This document shows, one piece after another, positions 38,298 to 48,300 of a stretch of DNA of 64,000 nucleotides. Under the pieces are notes generated by a model that worked only from the letters and a program-made list of their open reading frames with translations, had not been told where the DNA came from and ran no database searches. Made by a program: the position numbers and the translations under genes. The stretch is from Thalassospira sp. MCCC 1A01428 (lineage in GTDB: Bacteria; Pseudomonadota; Alphaproteobacteria; Rhodospirillales; Thalassospiraceae): positions 25,330 through 89,329 of the forward strand of contig NZ_JFJZ01000018.1 of NCBI RefSeq assembly GCF_002115825.1, read 5' to 3'. Positions within the stretch are counted from its first letter, which is position 1, and every line of letters starts with the position of its first letter.

Positions 38298-39971
38298 GTG
38301 GATTTGTTTTTGCCAAAGGATGAGTTGCTGTTTGTCCCGCTGGGTGGTTCCGGCGAGATCGGGATGAACCTTAATCTCTATGGCTATAATGACCAGTGGT
38401 TAATGGTTGATATGGGGGTTTCTTTTGGTGAGGAGGGTTTGCCTGGCGTAGACGTTGTCATGCCGGACCCGACCTTTATCGAAGACCGCAAAGACAAACT
38501 CCTGGGCCTGGTTTTAACCCACGCGCATGAAGATCATCTTGGGGCGGTTCCCTATATGTGGCCGCGCTTGCGTTGCCCTATTTATGCAACGCCGTTTGCC
38601 GCCGAATTTTTACGAGCCAAACTGGCCGAAACCGATTTTGCTGATCAGGTGCCCATTCACGAAGTTGAACTGGGCGGTCGCTTTAAGCTGGGCGCATTTG
38701 ATATCGAAATGGTCACCATGACCCATTCGATACTGGAGCCAAACGCCCTTGCAATTCGTACCCCCAAAGGGCTGGTTGTGCATACGGGCGACTGGAAGTT
38801 CGATCCCGATCCGCAAATCGGCAGTGCAGCGGATATGGCAAAGCTGGAAGCCCTGGGCGACGAGGGCGTGAACGCCCTGATTTGTGACTCGACCAATGTA
38901 TTTTCCCAAGGCGAAACCGGTTCGGAAGGGCAAGTCGCACGTAATTTGGCAGATTTGTTTGCCAAAACCCCGACCGGTCGTATTGCCATCGCCTGTTTTG
39001 CCACGAATGTAGCGCGTATTCAGTCGATTATCGAGGCTGCTCACGAAAACGGACGCTGCGTTGCCCTGGCAGGCCGGTCCATGCGCCGGGTTACGGAAGC
39101 GGCAAAAAAGGTGGGTTATCTTACGGGGTATCCCAACCTTTTATCTGATGAAGATGCGATGGAAGTTCCCAAGGATCAGGTGTTATTGATTTGCACCGGA
39201 TCACAAGGTGAACCCCGTGCCGCAATGGCCCGCATCGCGCGGGGAGAACACCCGACAATCCAGCTTGATGCCGGCGATACGGTTGTCTTTTCGGCGCGTG
39301 AAATTCCCGGTAACGAAAAATCGATCGGGTTTATTCAGAATGCGCTGATTAAACGGGGGATCAACGTGATTACCGCCCGTGACGAACCAATTCATGTTTC
39401 GGGCCACCCGGGGCGGGCTGATCTTGCGCGCATGTATCAGTTGACCCGGCCAAAAATTCTGGTGCCCGTTCATGGGGAACCTCGCCACTTGCGAGAGCAG
39501 GCCAATCTGGGACGGGAATGCCAGATACCTGAAACAGTGGTCCCCCATGATGGCACGGTTATTCGCCTGTCTCCGGGCTTTGCCAGTGTGATTGAGGAAG
39601 TTGATACTGGTATTCTATGCCTGGATGGTGGGCGGCTGATCAAGCGGGATTCCAATACCATTCGTAACCGTAATCGCATCATGTGGAATGGCGTGATGTT
39701 TGTGACCGTCGTGCTTAATCAGTTTGGTGAAATGGTGGGCGAGCCCATGATTACCGCCCCCAGTCTTTTTGACGAAGCTGATGATGACGTTCAATTAAAC
39801 CGGTTTGCTGCTGAAATTGGCAATCGTGTTGATCAGCTCGACGATGATGAAGTGTTGAACGATTCCGCAGTAATTTTGGCCATTCGCCAAGCCGTGCGCC
39901 GACCCATTCGCCAGCGTCAGGGCAAACGTCCATTGATCGAAGTTCATTTGATGCGTGTAACCGAAGAATAA
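38298..39971 (+). CDS. rnj: Ribonuclease J
   Basis: A 557-residue metallo-beta-lactamase-fold ribonuclease with 5' exo- and endonuclease activity, used in rRNA maturation and mRNA decay. The zinc motif HAHEDHLGA is in the N-terminal domain, a beta-CASP domain has SGHPGRADL, and the C-terminal region is the RNase J-specific domain. The GTG start at 38298 follows GTGAGG. Its location next to coaX is typical of alphaproteobacteria, many of which have both RNase E and RNase J. Confidence 0.94.
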   Translation: MDLFLPKDELLFVPLGGSGEIGMNLNLYGYNDQWLMVDMGVSFGEEGLPGVDVVMPDPTFIEDRKDKLLGLVLTHAHEDHLGAVPYMWPRLRCPIYATPFAAEFLRAKLAETDFADQVPIHEVELGGRFKLGAFDIEMVTMTHSILEPNALAIRTPKGLVVHTGDWKFDPDPQIGSAADMAKLEALGDEGVNALICDSTNVFSQGETGSEGQVARNLADLFAKTPTGRIAIACFATNVARIQSIIEAAHENGRCVALAGRSMRRVTEAAKKVGYLTGYPNLLSDEDAMEVPKDQVLLICTGSQGEPRAAMARIARGEHPTIQLDAGDTVVFSAREIPGNEKSIGFIQNALIKRGINVITARDEPIHVSGHPGRADLARMYQLTRPKILVPVHGEPRHLREQANLGRECQIPETVVPHDGTVIRLSPGFASVIEEVDTGILCLDGGRLIKRDSNTIRNRNRIMWNGVMFVTVVLNQFGEMVGEPMITAPSLFDEADDDVQLNRFAAEIGNRVDQLDDDEVLNDSAVILAIRQAVRRPIRQRQGKRPLIEVHLMRVTEE

Positions 39972-39975
39972 TGCG

Positions 39976-40020
39976 TATTGCCCCGATCCGCCTGAAAGGG
40001 CCGGGGCAATATCTGTTTTA
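39976..40020 (+). terminator. Probable terminator after rnj
   Basis: TATTGCCCCG (39976-39985) pairs with CGGGGCAATA (40002-40011), and TCTGTTTTA follows. The 16-base loop can form extra pairs. Confidence 0.65.
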
Positions 40021-40045
40021 ATCAGGATGCAATCAGGAGCCCGCG

Positions 40046-40450
40046 ATGATTGGCCGTCTAAATCATGTTGCCATTGCCGTTCCCGATCTGGATGAAGGCA
40101 TACGCCTTTACCGTGATGTGCTGGGTGCGCATGTTTCCGAACCGCAAGATGAGCCTGATCATGGCGTTCGCGTGGTTTTTGTCGAATTGCCCAATACCAA
40201 AATTGAATTGTTATATCCGTTGGGTGACAATTCGCCGATCCTGGCATTTCTGGAAAAAAATACCGCCGGTGGCATTCATCATGTTTGTTATGAGGTTGAG
40301 GATATTCTGGTTGCACGCGACCGTTTAGTTGCGCAAGGTGCGCGTATTCTTGGAACGGGCGAACCAAAGATCGGTGCGCATGGCAAACCGGTTCTGTTTT
40401 TGCATCCCAAGGATTTTAATGGCACGCTGGTTGAGCTTGAACAAAGCTGA
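40046..40450 (+). CDS. mce: Methylmalonyl-CoA epimerase
   Basis: A 134-residue VOC-fold enzyme that interconverts the (R) and (S) forms of methylmalonyl-CoA in propionyl-CoA breakdown. It begins MIGRLNHVAIAVPDL, with metal-binding His7, and later has GGIHHVCYEV and a C-terminal GTLVELEQS with the terminal glutamate ligand. Lengths of 130-140 residues are normal. AGGAG precedes the ATG by 6 bases. The mutase genes are not in this window. Confidence 0.93.
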   Translation: MIGRLNHVAIAVPDLDEGIRLYRDVLGAHVSEPQDEPDHGVRVVFVELPNTKIELLYPLGDNSPILAFLEKNTAGGIHHVCYEVEDILVARDRLVAQGARILGTGEPKIGAHGKPVLFLHPKDFNGTLVELEQS

Positions 40451-40504
40451 GAAAGGGTAACGGCTTTTTTATAGTCGGCTTAACTGTTTATGTAAGGATA
40501 TCCC

Positions 40505-40756
40505 ATGGGCTGGTTTTCGGGTTTGGTCACCTATCTGATCATTTGGTGGCTGGTTTTGTTCACGGTCTTGCCGGTTGGGGTCCGTCGGCAGGAAGTTGTT
40601 GAAAAAGGCCATGATAGTGGTGCGCCGCAAAACCCGCATATGTGGAAAAAAATACTGGCGACATCGTTGATATCGGCAATTCTGTGGGGCGTGGCATATT
40701 TTGTGATTACCAGTGGCCTGATTGATATTCGCCCGGCAGCTGACGCCTTTAAATAG
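40505..40756 (+). CDS. DUF1467 small inner-membrane protein
   Basis: An 83-residue protein with two transmembrane helices (about 5-25 and 50-70) and a short basic cytoplasmic loop GVRRQEVVEKGHDSGAP. This is the DUF1467 pattern, found in alphaproteobacteria between mce and proS. AAGGA lies before the ATG at 40505. Function unknown. It probably shares a transcript with mce and ends at the terminator near 40784-40817. Confidence 0.85.
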   Translation: MGWFSGLVTYLIIWWLVLFTVLPVGVRRQEVVEKGHDSGAPQNPHMWKKILATSLISAILWGVAYFVITSGLIDIRPAADAFK

Positions 40757-40783
40757 GTGCAGTAAATATACCTGATGTCGTAA

Positions 40784-40817
40784 AAAGGGGAAATCTTTCA
40801 GGATTTCTCTTTTTTTG
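40784..40817 (+). terminator. Rho-independent terminator after the DUF1467 gene
   Basis: An AAGGGGAAATC arm pairs with GATTTCTCTT (with G-U pairs) over a 6-base loop and runs into about eight Ts. Confidence 0.8.
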
Positions 40818-40841
40818 TTGGGAGATTATCCTTGCGGGAAC

Positions 40842-40873
40842 AAAAAAAAAGCAAGATCCTAAGATCTTGCTTT
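40842..40873 (-). terminator. Strong minus-strand terminator with no minus-strand gene before it
   Basis: AAAGCAAGATC and GATCTTGCTTT (40848-40858 with 40863-40873) form a perfect 11-bp stem. On the minus strand it is followed by nine Ts (A-run 40842-40850 on the plus strand). On the plus strand only three Ts follow. It therefore points to a minus-strand transcript. Confidence 0.8.
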
Positions 40874-41074
40874 AGCGCTATTTTATAGCTGTTTTCCCGT
40901 TATCTTTATTACTTCCTCCTAGACCTGGGCTCATTGGCACAGGTTTCTATTCGACGTCGCGCCTGCTTCTTTTGTGCTTATTGGCAAAAAAGCCTCCCGC
41001 ATTTTATGAGCGGCTGCGGATCGTCTGTCCGTTACGATCTTGCGTCGTTTCAGGACGGTTAAAAAGCCATATAA
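40842..41074 (-). ncRNA. Candidate small RNA (unrecognised)
   Basis: The minus-strand terminator at 40842-40873 has no minus-strand protein gene within reach to its right, since the next gene (41174) is on the plus strand. A CATAAT -10-like box on the minus strand (41086-41081) would start a transcript near 41074, about 230 bases long. Its -35 is poor. The transcript would contain a hairpin ACCTG...CAGGT (40944-40923) directly followed by an exposed AGGAGG (40920-40915), and no start codon at useful spacing. A second T6 run near 40990 could end it earlier. I do not recognise 6S, SRP, RNase P or tmRNA motifs. Confidence 0.4.
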
Positions 41075-41173
41075 TTCACGATTATGCAAGATGTTTTGAC
41101 CAAACTTCACAAATGCATGTAACGTTGTGTAACAAAATTATGTTACGTCAAATAGTTAGAAGGTGTTTTTGCC
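40874..41173. other. Intergenic region upstream of the exported protein gene
   Basis: 300 bases that hold the candidate minus-strand RNA and the promoter of the 41174 gene. GTAAC half-sites at 41119-41123 and 41129-41133, with an inverted GTTAC at 41142-41146, lie next to the gene start and might be a regulator site. Confidence 0.45.
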
Positions 41174-41662
41174 ATGAAGCTGTTTGTTTGTTCGCGCTTT
41201 AAAAGGGCGTGTTTACAGGTGCTTGTGCCTGTTTTTGCCGTAATTACAGCGCTGATGAATCCTGTTTTTGCTGCGGATTCTGCACAAAAAGATTCGGGTG
41301 CATCAAGTACCCCAACCGTGACGGTGACCAAGGATGCCTGTCAGGCTGTGGTGGCATATCAAGCGGATGCCGGTGTTGCGTATCAACCCGGCGTTGACGT
41401 TAATGGCAAAGCCGTAACGCCTGCCGAAGGCCCCGGGGTAGAAACAAATCCGATTATCCTGCCGGATGTGATCGAATTTCCCGTCACGATCGATTTTTTT
41501 AAATTTGCCGGTATTTCGACACCGGCAGGAATTAGCGGCGAGGGAGACCTTGGCCGGATTACATATCGCAACGGTCAAGTCTATTTTAATGACAAACCAA
41601 TTGGAAATGCTGCCCACAATGCCGATTTGATTGCAGCATGTCAGGCTGCGGGGTATCGTTGA
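41174..41662 (+). CDS. Small exported protein of unknown function
   Basis: 162 residues with a classical signal peptide (basic start KLFVCSRFKRACL, hydrophobic core, cleavage after VFA near residue 33). The mature part has two cysteines, Cys56 and Cys156, near its two ends, which could form a disulfide in the periplasm. The pattern VTKDACQAVVAYQ, GVAYQPGVDVNGK, FPVTIDFFK and ITYRNGQVYFNDKPI resembles a conserved alphaproteobacterial hypothetical protein. I know no function. AGAAGG precedes the ATG. Confidence 0.8.
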   Translation: MKLFVCSRFKRACLQVLVPVFAVITALMNPVFAADSAQKDSGASSTPTVTVTKDACQAVVAYQADAGVAYQPGVDVNGKAVTPAEGPGVETNPIILPDVIEFPVTIDFFKFAGISTPAGISGEGDLGRITYRNGQVYFNDKPIGNAAHNADLIAACQAAGYR

Positions 41663-41847
41663 TCCTCTTGGAAGATGCGTGCAGGGAATTTTATATGGTT
41701 CAGGTCTGATGTTTTCTTAGATTTTGGTCCGGGTCTATTCCGGCAAATTTCAAGTTCCGTCTTGCCTTTCCGCTGTGGCTGTCGCATGTTCCGGGCAAGA
41801 TTTTTGGTAATTGTTACCTTCCCAGATTGCTTTATTACGAGGCATTG

Positions 41848-43167
41848 ATGCGTCTTTCCCAGTTCTTCCTGCCCACCCTTAAAGAAACCCCGTCAGAAGC
41901 GCAGATCGTTTCTCATCGGTTGATGTTGCGCGCCGGGATGGTGCGGCAGCTTTCGGCTGGCATTTATTCCTGGCTGCCGCTGGGATATCGCGTTCTCAAA
42001 AAGATCGAACAGATTGTTCGTGAAGAGCAGGATGCCATTGGCTGTAACGAACTGCTGATGCCAACCATTCAGCCTGCCGAGTTGTGGGAGGAAAGTGGCC
42101 GTTATGAAGATTACGGGCTGGAAATGCTGCGCATTACCGATCGACATGATCGCAACATGCTGTTTGGGCCGACCAATGAAGAAGTCATTACGGATATTTT
42201 CCGTAAAGATATTCGGTCCTATAAGCAGGTGCCGCAGATGTTGTACCATATTCAGTGGAAATTCCGTGACGAGATCCGCCCGCGCTTTGGCGTGATGCGG
42301 GGTCGCGAATTTCTGATGAAAGATGCGTATTCGTTCGATATCGACTACGAAAGCTCGCGTCATGCCTATAACAAAATGTTTTTGGCCTATTGCCGGACAT
42401 TTTCGCGACTGGGCGTGAAGGCCATTCCGATGGTTGCCGATACCGGCCCGATCGGTGGCGATTTAAGCCATGAATTCATTATTCTGGCGGAAACCGGTGA
42501 AAGCGAAGTTTTCTGCGATAAGAAATGGCTGGAAAAAGACCTGACCGGGCAGGGTGTTGATTTAAATGATCGCACCAACCTTGAAGGCTGGGTCCAGACC
42601 ACGCTGGAAGATTACGCCGCGACCGACGAAAAACACGTGGCCGAAGATTGCCCGGTTGCAAGTGGTGACCTGATTGCCACGCGTGGCATTGAAGTTGGTC
42701 ATATCTTCCATTTTGGCAGCAAATATTCCGAACCGATGGGGGCAACTGTTCTGGGCCCTGATGGCAAGGAAGTGCCGGTCATGATGGGGTCGTATGGAAT
42801 TGGTGTGTCCCGTCTTGTTGGTGCCCTGATTGAGGCGTCACACGATGAAAACGGCATTATCTGGCCCGAAGAAGTGGCCCCTTTCCGGGTTGGTCTGATC
42901 AATTTGCGGACCGGTGACGATGCGTGTGATGCAGCCTGCGAAGATATTTATGGCAAACTCAAAAATGCCAAAATTGATGTGCTGTATGACGACCGTGACA
43001 TTCGTGCCGGCGGTAAGTTTGCCGATATGGACCTGATCGGCTTGCCCTGGCAGATCGTGATTGGGCCCAAAGGGTTGGCCAATGGTGTTGTGGAGCTTAA
43101 AAACCGTAAATCCGGTGAACGTTCCGAAGTCACCCTTGAGGCTGCCTTTAGCCAGATCGGTATCTGA
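41848..43167 (+). CDS. proS: Prolyl-tRNA synthetase (short form)
   Basis: A 439-residue class II aminoacyl-tRNA synthetase that charges tRNA-Pro. Motif 2 lies around [21 protein letters not shown], motif 3 near [17 protein letters not shown], and the C-terminal anticodon-binding domain follows. It lacks the roughly 180-residue editing insertion of E. coli ProRS (572), as is usual in alphaproteobacteria. The ATG at 41848 follows GAGG (41839-41842) and replaces the longer frame beginning at 41827. Confidence 0.96.
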   Translation: MRLSQFFLPTLKETPSEAQIVSHRLMLRAGMVRQLSAGIYSWLPLGYRVLKKIEQIVREEQDAIGCNELLMPTIQPAELWEESGRYEDYGLEMLRITDRHDRNMLFGPTNEEVITDIFRKDIRSYKQVPQMLYHIQWKFRDEIRPRFGVMRGREFLMKDAYSFDIDYESSRHAYNKMFLAYCRTFSRLGVKAIPMVADTGPIGGDLSHEFIILAETGESEVFCDKKWLEKDLTGQGVDLNDRTNLEGWVQTTLEDYAATDEKHVAEDCPVASGDLIATRGIEVGHIFHFGSKYSEPMGATVLGPDGKEVPVMMGSYGIGVSRLVGALIEASHDENGIIWPEEVAPFRVGLINLRTGDDACDAACEDIYGKLKNAKIDVLYDDRDIRAGGKFADMDLIGLPWQIVIGPKGLANGVVELKNRKSGERSEVTLEAAFSQIGI

Positions 43168-43174
43168 TGCCGGA

Positions 43175-43199
43175 TACGGGGCGGGATGACCGCCCCGTA
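43175..43199 (+). terminator. Hairpin between proS and lolC
   Basis: TACGGGGCGG and CCGCCCCGTA form a perfect 10-base-pair stem with a 5-base loop, 7 bases after the proS stop. The following CGAAAATTTG is not a T-run, so termination would be weak. Confidence 0.55.
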
Positions 43200-43263
43200 C
43201 GAAAATTTGATATGACCCATACGGGTTTCAGACGAAACCCTTCTCCACAAGGATGATGTGCCT

Positions 43264-44514
43264 ATGTTCAGTCCGTTCGAACGCATGGTGGCGTTTCGCT
43301 ATCTGCGTCCCCGTCGGCAGGAAGGCTTTGTCTCGGTAATTGCGATTTTTTCGTTGCTTGGCATTATGCTGGGTGTGGCGACGCTGATTATCGTGATGTC
43401 CGTGATGAACGGTTTTCGTGCCGAACTGCTGTCTCGCATTCTTGGACTGAACGGGCATATATCGGTTTACGCACAAAACCCTGACGGCTTGCCTGATTAT
43501 GCCGATATTGAAAAAAAGATTGTTGAAACCGGCAATATAACGCTGGTCAATCCGATTGTTGAAGGCCAGGTCATGGCCTCGAAAAGCGGACGGGCGACCG
43601 GTGCGATTGTACGTGGCATGCTGCCTGACGATATCGTCAAGCGCGATACACTGGCCGACAACATCGTTTTTGGCAGCCTGAAAGATTTTAAAGGCGACGA
43701 TGCGATCATTATGGGCGCACGTCTTGCGATGAAACTGGGCCTGGGTGTTGGCGATACGGTTAATCTGATTTCGCCCAAAGGCAAGGTTACGGCATTTGGG
43801 TCGGTCCCGCGGATGCGGTCCTACCATGTGGTCGCCCTGTTTGATATTGGCATGTATGAATACGATTCCGGGTTCATCTTTATGCCAATGCAGGCAGCAC
43901 AGACCTATTTTCAAATGTCAGGCAAGATTTCAAATTTTGAAATTGTGTTAAAGGATCCATCGCGTCTTTCCGATACGATGGATGATTTGCTGCAAAATTT
44001 ACGCGGTGAAAATTTGCGGCTGGTGAACTGGCAACAGTCCAATTCCAATTTCTTCAATGCCTTGCAGGTCGAACGTAATGTGATGTTCCTGATCCTGACG
44101 CTGATTATTCTGGTGGCTGCCTTTAATATCATTTCCGGCATGGTGATGCTGGTGAAGGATAAGGGGCGCGATATCGCGATTTTGCGCACCATGGGGGCGA
44201 CACGTGGGGCTGTGTTGCGGATCTTCTTTTTGACAGGTGCGTCGATTGGCGTGTTGGGAACATTAAGTGGTTTGCTGCTGGGCGTTGTGTTTTGTGAAAA
44301 TATCGAAAGCATCCGCCAGTTTATTCAAAGCCTGACCGGGGCCGATCTGTTTAACGCTGAAATATACTTCCTGTCGCAATTGCCTGCCGATCTTGATGTC
44401 AATGAAGTGGTCATGGTCTGCCTGATGTCGCTGGTATTGTCGTTCCTGGCAACGATTTACCCGGCATGGCGCGCGTCGCGCCTCGATCCGGTGGAGGCGC
44501 TGCGGTATGAATGA
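43264..44514 (+). CDS. lolC: Lipoprotein-releasing ABC permease LolC/LolE
   Basis: A 416-residue inner-membrane protein of the FtsX/MacB fold. One N-terminal helix is followed by a large periplasmic domain and three C-terminal helices. With LolD it extracts outer-membrane lipoproteins and hands them to LolA. Key parts are [35 protein letters not shown] helix 1 and the coupling region [20 protein letters not shown] chose ATG 43264. GTG at 43258 is an alternative. A single LolC-type gene is usual in alphaproteobacteria, where a LolF homodimer is likely. It overlaps lolD by 8 bases. Confidence 0.92.
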   Translation: MFSPFERMVAFRYLRPRRQEGFVSVIAIFSLLGIMLGVATLIIVMSVMNGFRAELLSRILGLNGHISVYAQNPDGLPDYADIEKKIVETGNITLVNPIVEGQVMASKSGRATGAIVRGMLPDDIVKRDTLADNIVFGSLKDFKGDDAIIMGARLAMKLGLGVGDTVNLISPKGKVTAFGSVPRMRSYHVVALFDIGMYEYDSGFIFMPMQAAQTYFQMSGKISNFEIVLKDPSRLSDTMDDLLQNLRGENLRLVNWQQSNSNFFNALQVERNVMFLILTLIILVAAFNIISGMVMLVKDKGRDIAILRTMGATRGAVLRIFFLTGASIGVLGTLSGLLLGVVFCENIESIRQFIQSLTGADLFNAEIYFLSQLPADLDVNEVVMVCLMSLVLSFLATIYPAWRASRLDPVEALRYE

Positions 44515-45241
44515 TGTGCAGAAAAAATCGGCCGCCCAGCGCCAAGTAAAACCGATGCTGAAACTTGAAAAGGTTGTGCGCTCTTTTTCGCAAGGGGCGG
44601 AAAAACTTGAAGTTCTAAAAGCGATTGATCTGACAATTAACGAAGGCGAGATTGTCGCCCTTGTCGGCCCGTCGGGGGCAGGTAAATCAACTTTGCTTCA
44701 GATCGCGGGTTTGCTGGAACGCCCGGATTCGGGAAGCGTTTCGATTGGCGGAAAACGCAGTACCGATCTGTCCGATCTGGCGCGCACCGAAATGCGTCGA
44801 AATCATATTGGCTTTGTGTATCAGTATCATCATTTATTGCCGGAGTTTTCGGCACTTGAAAATGTGGTTATTCCGCAAATGATTGCCGGTCTGAAACGCA
44901 AGGATGCCGAAGTTCGCGCGATGGAGCTGTTGCAATGCCTGGGTATTGAAGCCCGTGCGCAACATCGCCCTGCACGCTTGTCAGGTGGGGAACAGCAACG
45001 TGTTGCTGTTGCCCGGGCGCTTGCCAATGTGCCCGATGTGTTATTTGCGGATGAACCAACAGGTAATCTGGACCCGCAAACGGCGGATAATGTTTTTGGT
45101 ATGCTGGTGTCGCTGGTGCGTCAAACGGGGTTGGCCTCGTTAATTGCAACGCATAACCCGGAACTGGCCCGGCAGATGGACCGTATCATTACGTTGCGCG
45201 ATGGTCACCTTGTCGAAATTGATCCGGAAACACTTTCATAA
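44507..45241 (+). CDS. lolD: Lipoprotein-releasing ABC ATPase LolD
   Basis: A 244-residue ATPase that powers LolC. Walker A is GPSGAGKST, the Q-loop region reads [17 protein letters not shown] (typical of LolD), the signature is LSGGEQQR and Walker B is [12 protein letters not shown]. The first ~20 residues are a polar extension. It overlaps the end of lolC, so the two are co-translated. Confidence 0.95.
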   Translation: MNDVQKKSAAQRQVKPMLKLEKVVRSFSQGAEKLEVLKAIDLTINEGEIVALVGPSGAGKSTLLQIAGLLERPDSGSVSIGGKRSTDLSDLARTEMRRNHIGFVYQYHHLLPEFSALENVVIPQMIAGLKRKDAEVRAMELLQCLGIEARAQHRPARLSGGEQQRVAVARALANVPDVLFADEPTGNLDPQTADNVFGMLVSLVRQTGLASLIATHNPELARQMDRIITLRDGHLVEIDPETLS

Positions 45242-45334
45242 TCGGGTTTCGGTTCCTATAAATGTATGATCGGCGGGCGCCCTTGTGGCGCCCTTGGTCT
45301 TTGTTGTTGTGCTTTTTTATCGAGGTCCCCTGCA

Positions 45335-48300
45335 ATGGAAAGTGGTTTCATCCATCTGCGCGTTCATACCAACTATTCGTTGGCCGAAGGGGCGATTACG
45401 ACAAAAGAACTGGCAAAGCTGTGCGCGGCTGACAATCAACCTGCTGTCGCCATGACAGATACCAACAATATGTTTGGGGCGCTGGATTTTGCCGGGGCTG
45501 CCAGTGGTGCCGGTATTCAGCCAATACTGGGTGTCCAGGTTGGTATTGAACGTTTCGGCACCGAAGTTGTTTTGGGGAAAGCAGGCCGGGAACCGGACCC
45601 CGATGAACTTGTTTTGCTGGCACAAAACAAAACCGGTTATTTTAACCTGCTGAAAATTGTGTCGCGCGCCCACATGACGACTGAAGCAGGCAGTACGCCA
45701 AAGGTGCGGCTTGATCATTTGGCTGAACATTGTGACGGTGTCATTTGCCTGACCGGTGGCCCATCGGGCCCATTGGCACGATTGTTAAGTGAAGAACAAC
45801 AAAGCAAGGCGGTTGATTGTCTAAAGCGCCTGAAAGAGATCTATGATGATCGGCTTTATATTGAAATTCAACGTCACGGCCTGGCGTCGGAAGAATTGGT
45901 TGAGCCTCGCCTGATCGATCTGGCCTATGATCATGATGTGCCGCTGGTGGCGACCAATGATTGTTATTTTCCACGTGCAGAGATGTATGAAGCCCATGAC
46001 GTGTTCATTTGTATCGGGCAAGGAGCCGTTGTAGGTCAGGATGATCGCTGGCGATTGACACCAAACCACCGTTTTAAAACCGCCGAAGAAATGCGCGCGC
46101 TGTTTGCCGACCTTCCCGAGGCTTGCGACAATACGCTGGTTATTGCTCATCGCTGTGCCTGGCATGTTGAAAAAATCGATCCGATTTTGCCACCGTTTGA
46201 CTGCGGTGAAGGCCGGACGGAAGTGGATGAATTGCGCCATAAATCCTTTGATGGCCTGCAGGCGCGACTGGATAAATATGTTTATACCGCTGATATGACC
46301 GAGGCGGAAAAACAGAAGGTCGCGGAACCCTATAATGCGCGCCTTGAATATGAACTGGGTATTATTAACCAGATGGGGTTCCCTGGTTACTTCCTGATCG
46401 TTGCCGATTTCATTCAGTGGGCCAAGGAACATGAAATTCCTGTGGGTCCGGGCCGTGGGTCCGGGGCAGGGTCGCTTGTGGCTTATGCCTTGCTGATTAC
46501 CGATCTGGATCCATTGCGTTTTTCATTGCTGTTTGAACGTTTCCTTAACCCGGAACGCGTGTCGATGCCGGACTTTGACGTCGATTTTTGTCAGGATCGG
46601 CGCGGCGAAGTTATTGAATATGTGCAACATAAATATGGTTATGATCGCGTCGCACAGATCATTACCTTTGGTAAATTGCAGGCCAAGGCGGCTGTGCGCG
46701 ATGTGGGCCGTGTGCTGAGCATTCCGTATGGTTATGTTGATAAAATCTGTAAAATGATCCCCGGTGATCCGGCCAAACCTATCCCGCTGAAAGAAGCGAT
46801 CGATATGGAGCCGGATCTGCGCCGTATTGCGCGTGAAGATCCCGATATTGACCGTTTGCTAACCATCGCCATGCAGATCGAAGGGCTTTACCGGAATTCG
46901 TCTACCCATGCTGCCGGTGTGGTGATTGGTGACCGCGACCTTGATGAACTGGTGCCGCTTTATCGCGACCCCCGATCAGATATGCCGGTAACGCAGTTCA
47001 ACATGAAGTTTGTTGAAAATGCCGGGCTGGTCAAGTTTGACTTTTTGGGTTTGAAAACCCTGACGGTGATTATTGAAGCCGTTAATTTGATGCGTCAACG
47101 TAAGGACGTTCCACAAGACTTTGATATCAGCGCAATTCCGCTTGATGATCGCCCATCTTTTAAGTTGTTGTCTGCGGCTGAAACCGTCGGCGTGTTCCAG
47201 CTTGAATCCCAGGGCATGCAAGACGTATTGCGTGGCCTTAAGCCCGATACGCTGGAAGATATTATCGCTGTGGTGGCGTTGTATCGTCCGGGGCCGATGG
47301 ACAATATTCCCTATTACATTGCACGTAAGCACGGGCGCGCAGAACCCGACTATATGCACCCGATGCTAAAGCCGATCCTTGAAGAAACCTATGGCATCAT
47401 GATCTATCAGGAACAGGTCATGCAGCTGGCCCAGTTGATGTCGGGTTATTCCCTGGGCGGCGCAGATTTGCTGCGCCGGGCCATGGGTAAAAAAATTGCC
47501 GAGGAAATGGAAAAGCAGCGTTCGCTGTTTGTGGATGGTGCGGAAAAAAACAATGTTGATCGGCAGCAGGCATCGGATATTTTTGACCAGGTTGCCAAGT
47601 TTGCATCCTATGGGTTTAACAAATCGCACGCGGCAGCCTATGCGCTGGTGGCGTATCAAACAGCCTATTTAAAAGCGAATTATCCGGTCGAATTTATGGC
47701 CGCACTGATGACGCTTGATATGCACAACACTGACAAGCTGGCAATTTTCAAACAGGAAATTGAGCGGCTTGGTATCGAAATATTGCCGCCGTGTATTAAT
47801 AATTCCGGCGTTGCCTTTACGGTTGAAAACCAGGGTGGTGTGCGCAAAATTCGGTATGCATTGGCTGCGGTACGCAATGTGGGGGATGCGGCAATGGAAA
47901 GCCTCGTTGCCTCGCGCGACGCGAATGGTGCGTTTAAGGATTTAACCGATTTTGCATCCCGGATTGACAGCAAGGCGTTAAACAAGCGGTTGCTTGAAAA
48001 CCTGGTACGTGCCGGGGCTCTTGATTGCCTGCATGATAATCGCCGCGTGATGTATGAGAATGTCGATAAAATATTAGCTGTGTCGCAGCGTGAAATGCAG
48101 GCGCGCAACAATGACCAGATCAGCATGTTTGGTGATGATAGCGGTTTTGGCAAGGATACCATCCGTATGCCGGATGGCCGCGATTGGGTGCCGATGGAAA
48201 AACTGACCGAAGAATTTTCGGCCATCGGATTTTATTTGTCGGCACATCCGCTCGATACATTTGGTAAAAGTTTACAGCGTATTGGTGTTGCCCCGTTTTC

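Noticed and set aside
40905..40950. Plus-strand CUUCCUCCU as a cuckoo-type anti-Shine-Dalgarno RNA
   Set aside because: Only one such motif is present and it is not in a hairpin loop. The terminator evidence favours the minus strand.
40972..41202. 76-codon frame upstream of the exported protein
   Set aside because: It runs through the GTAAC repeats and into the 41174 gene in another frame.
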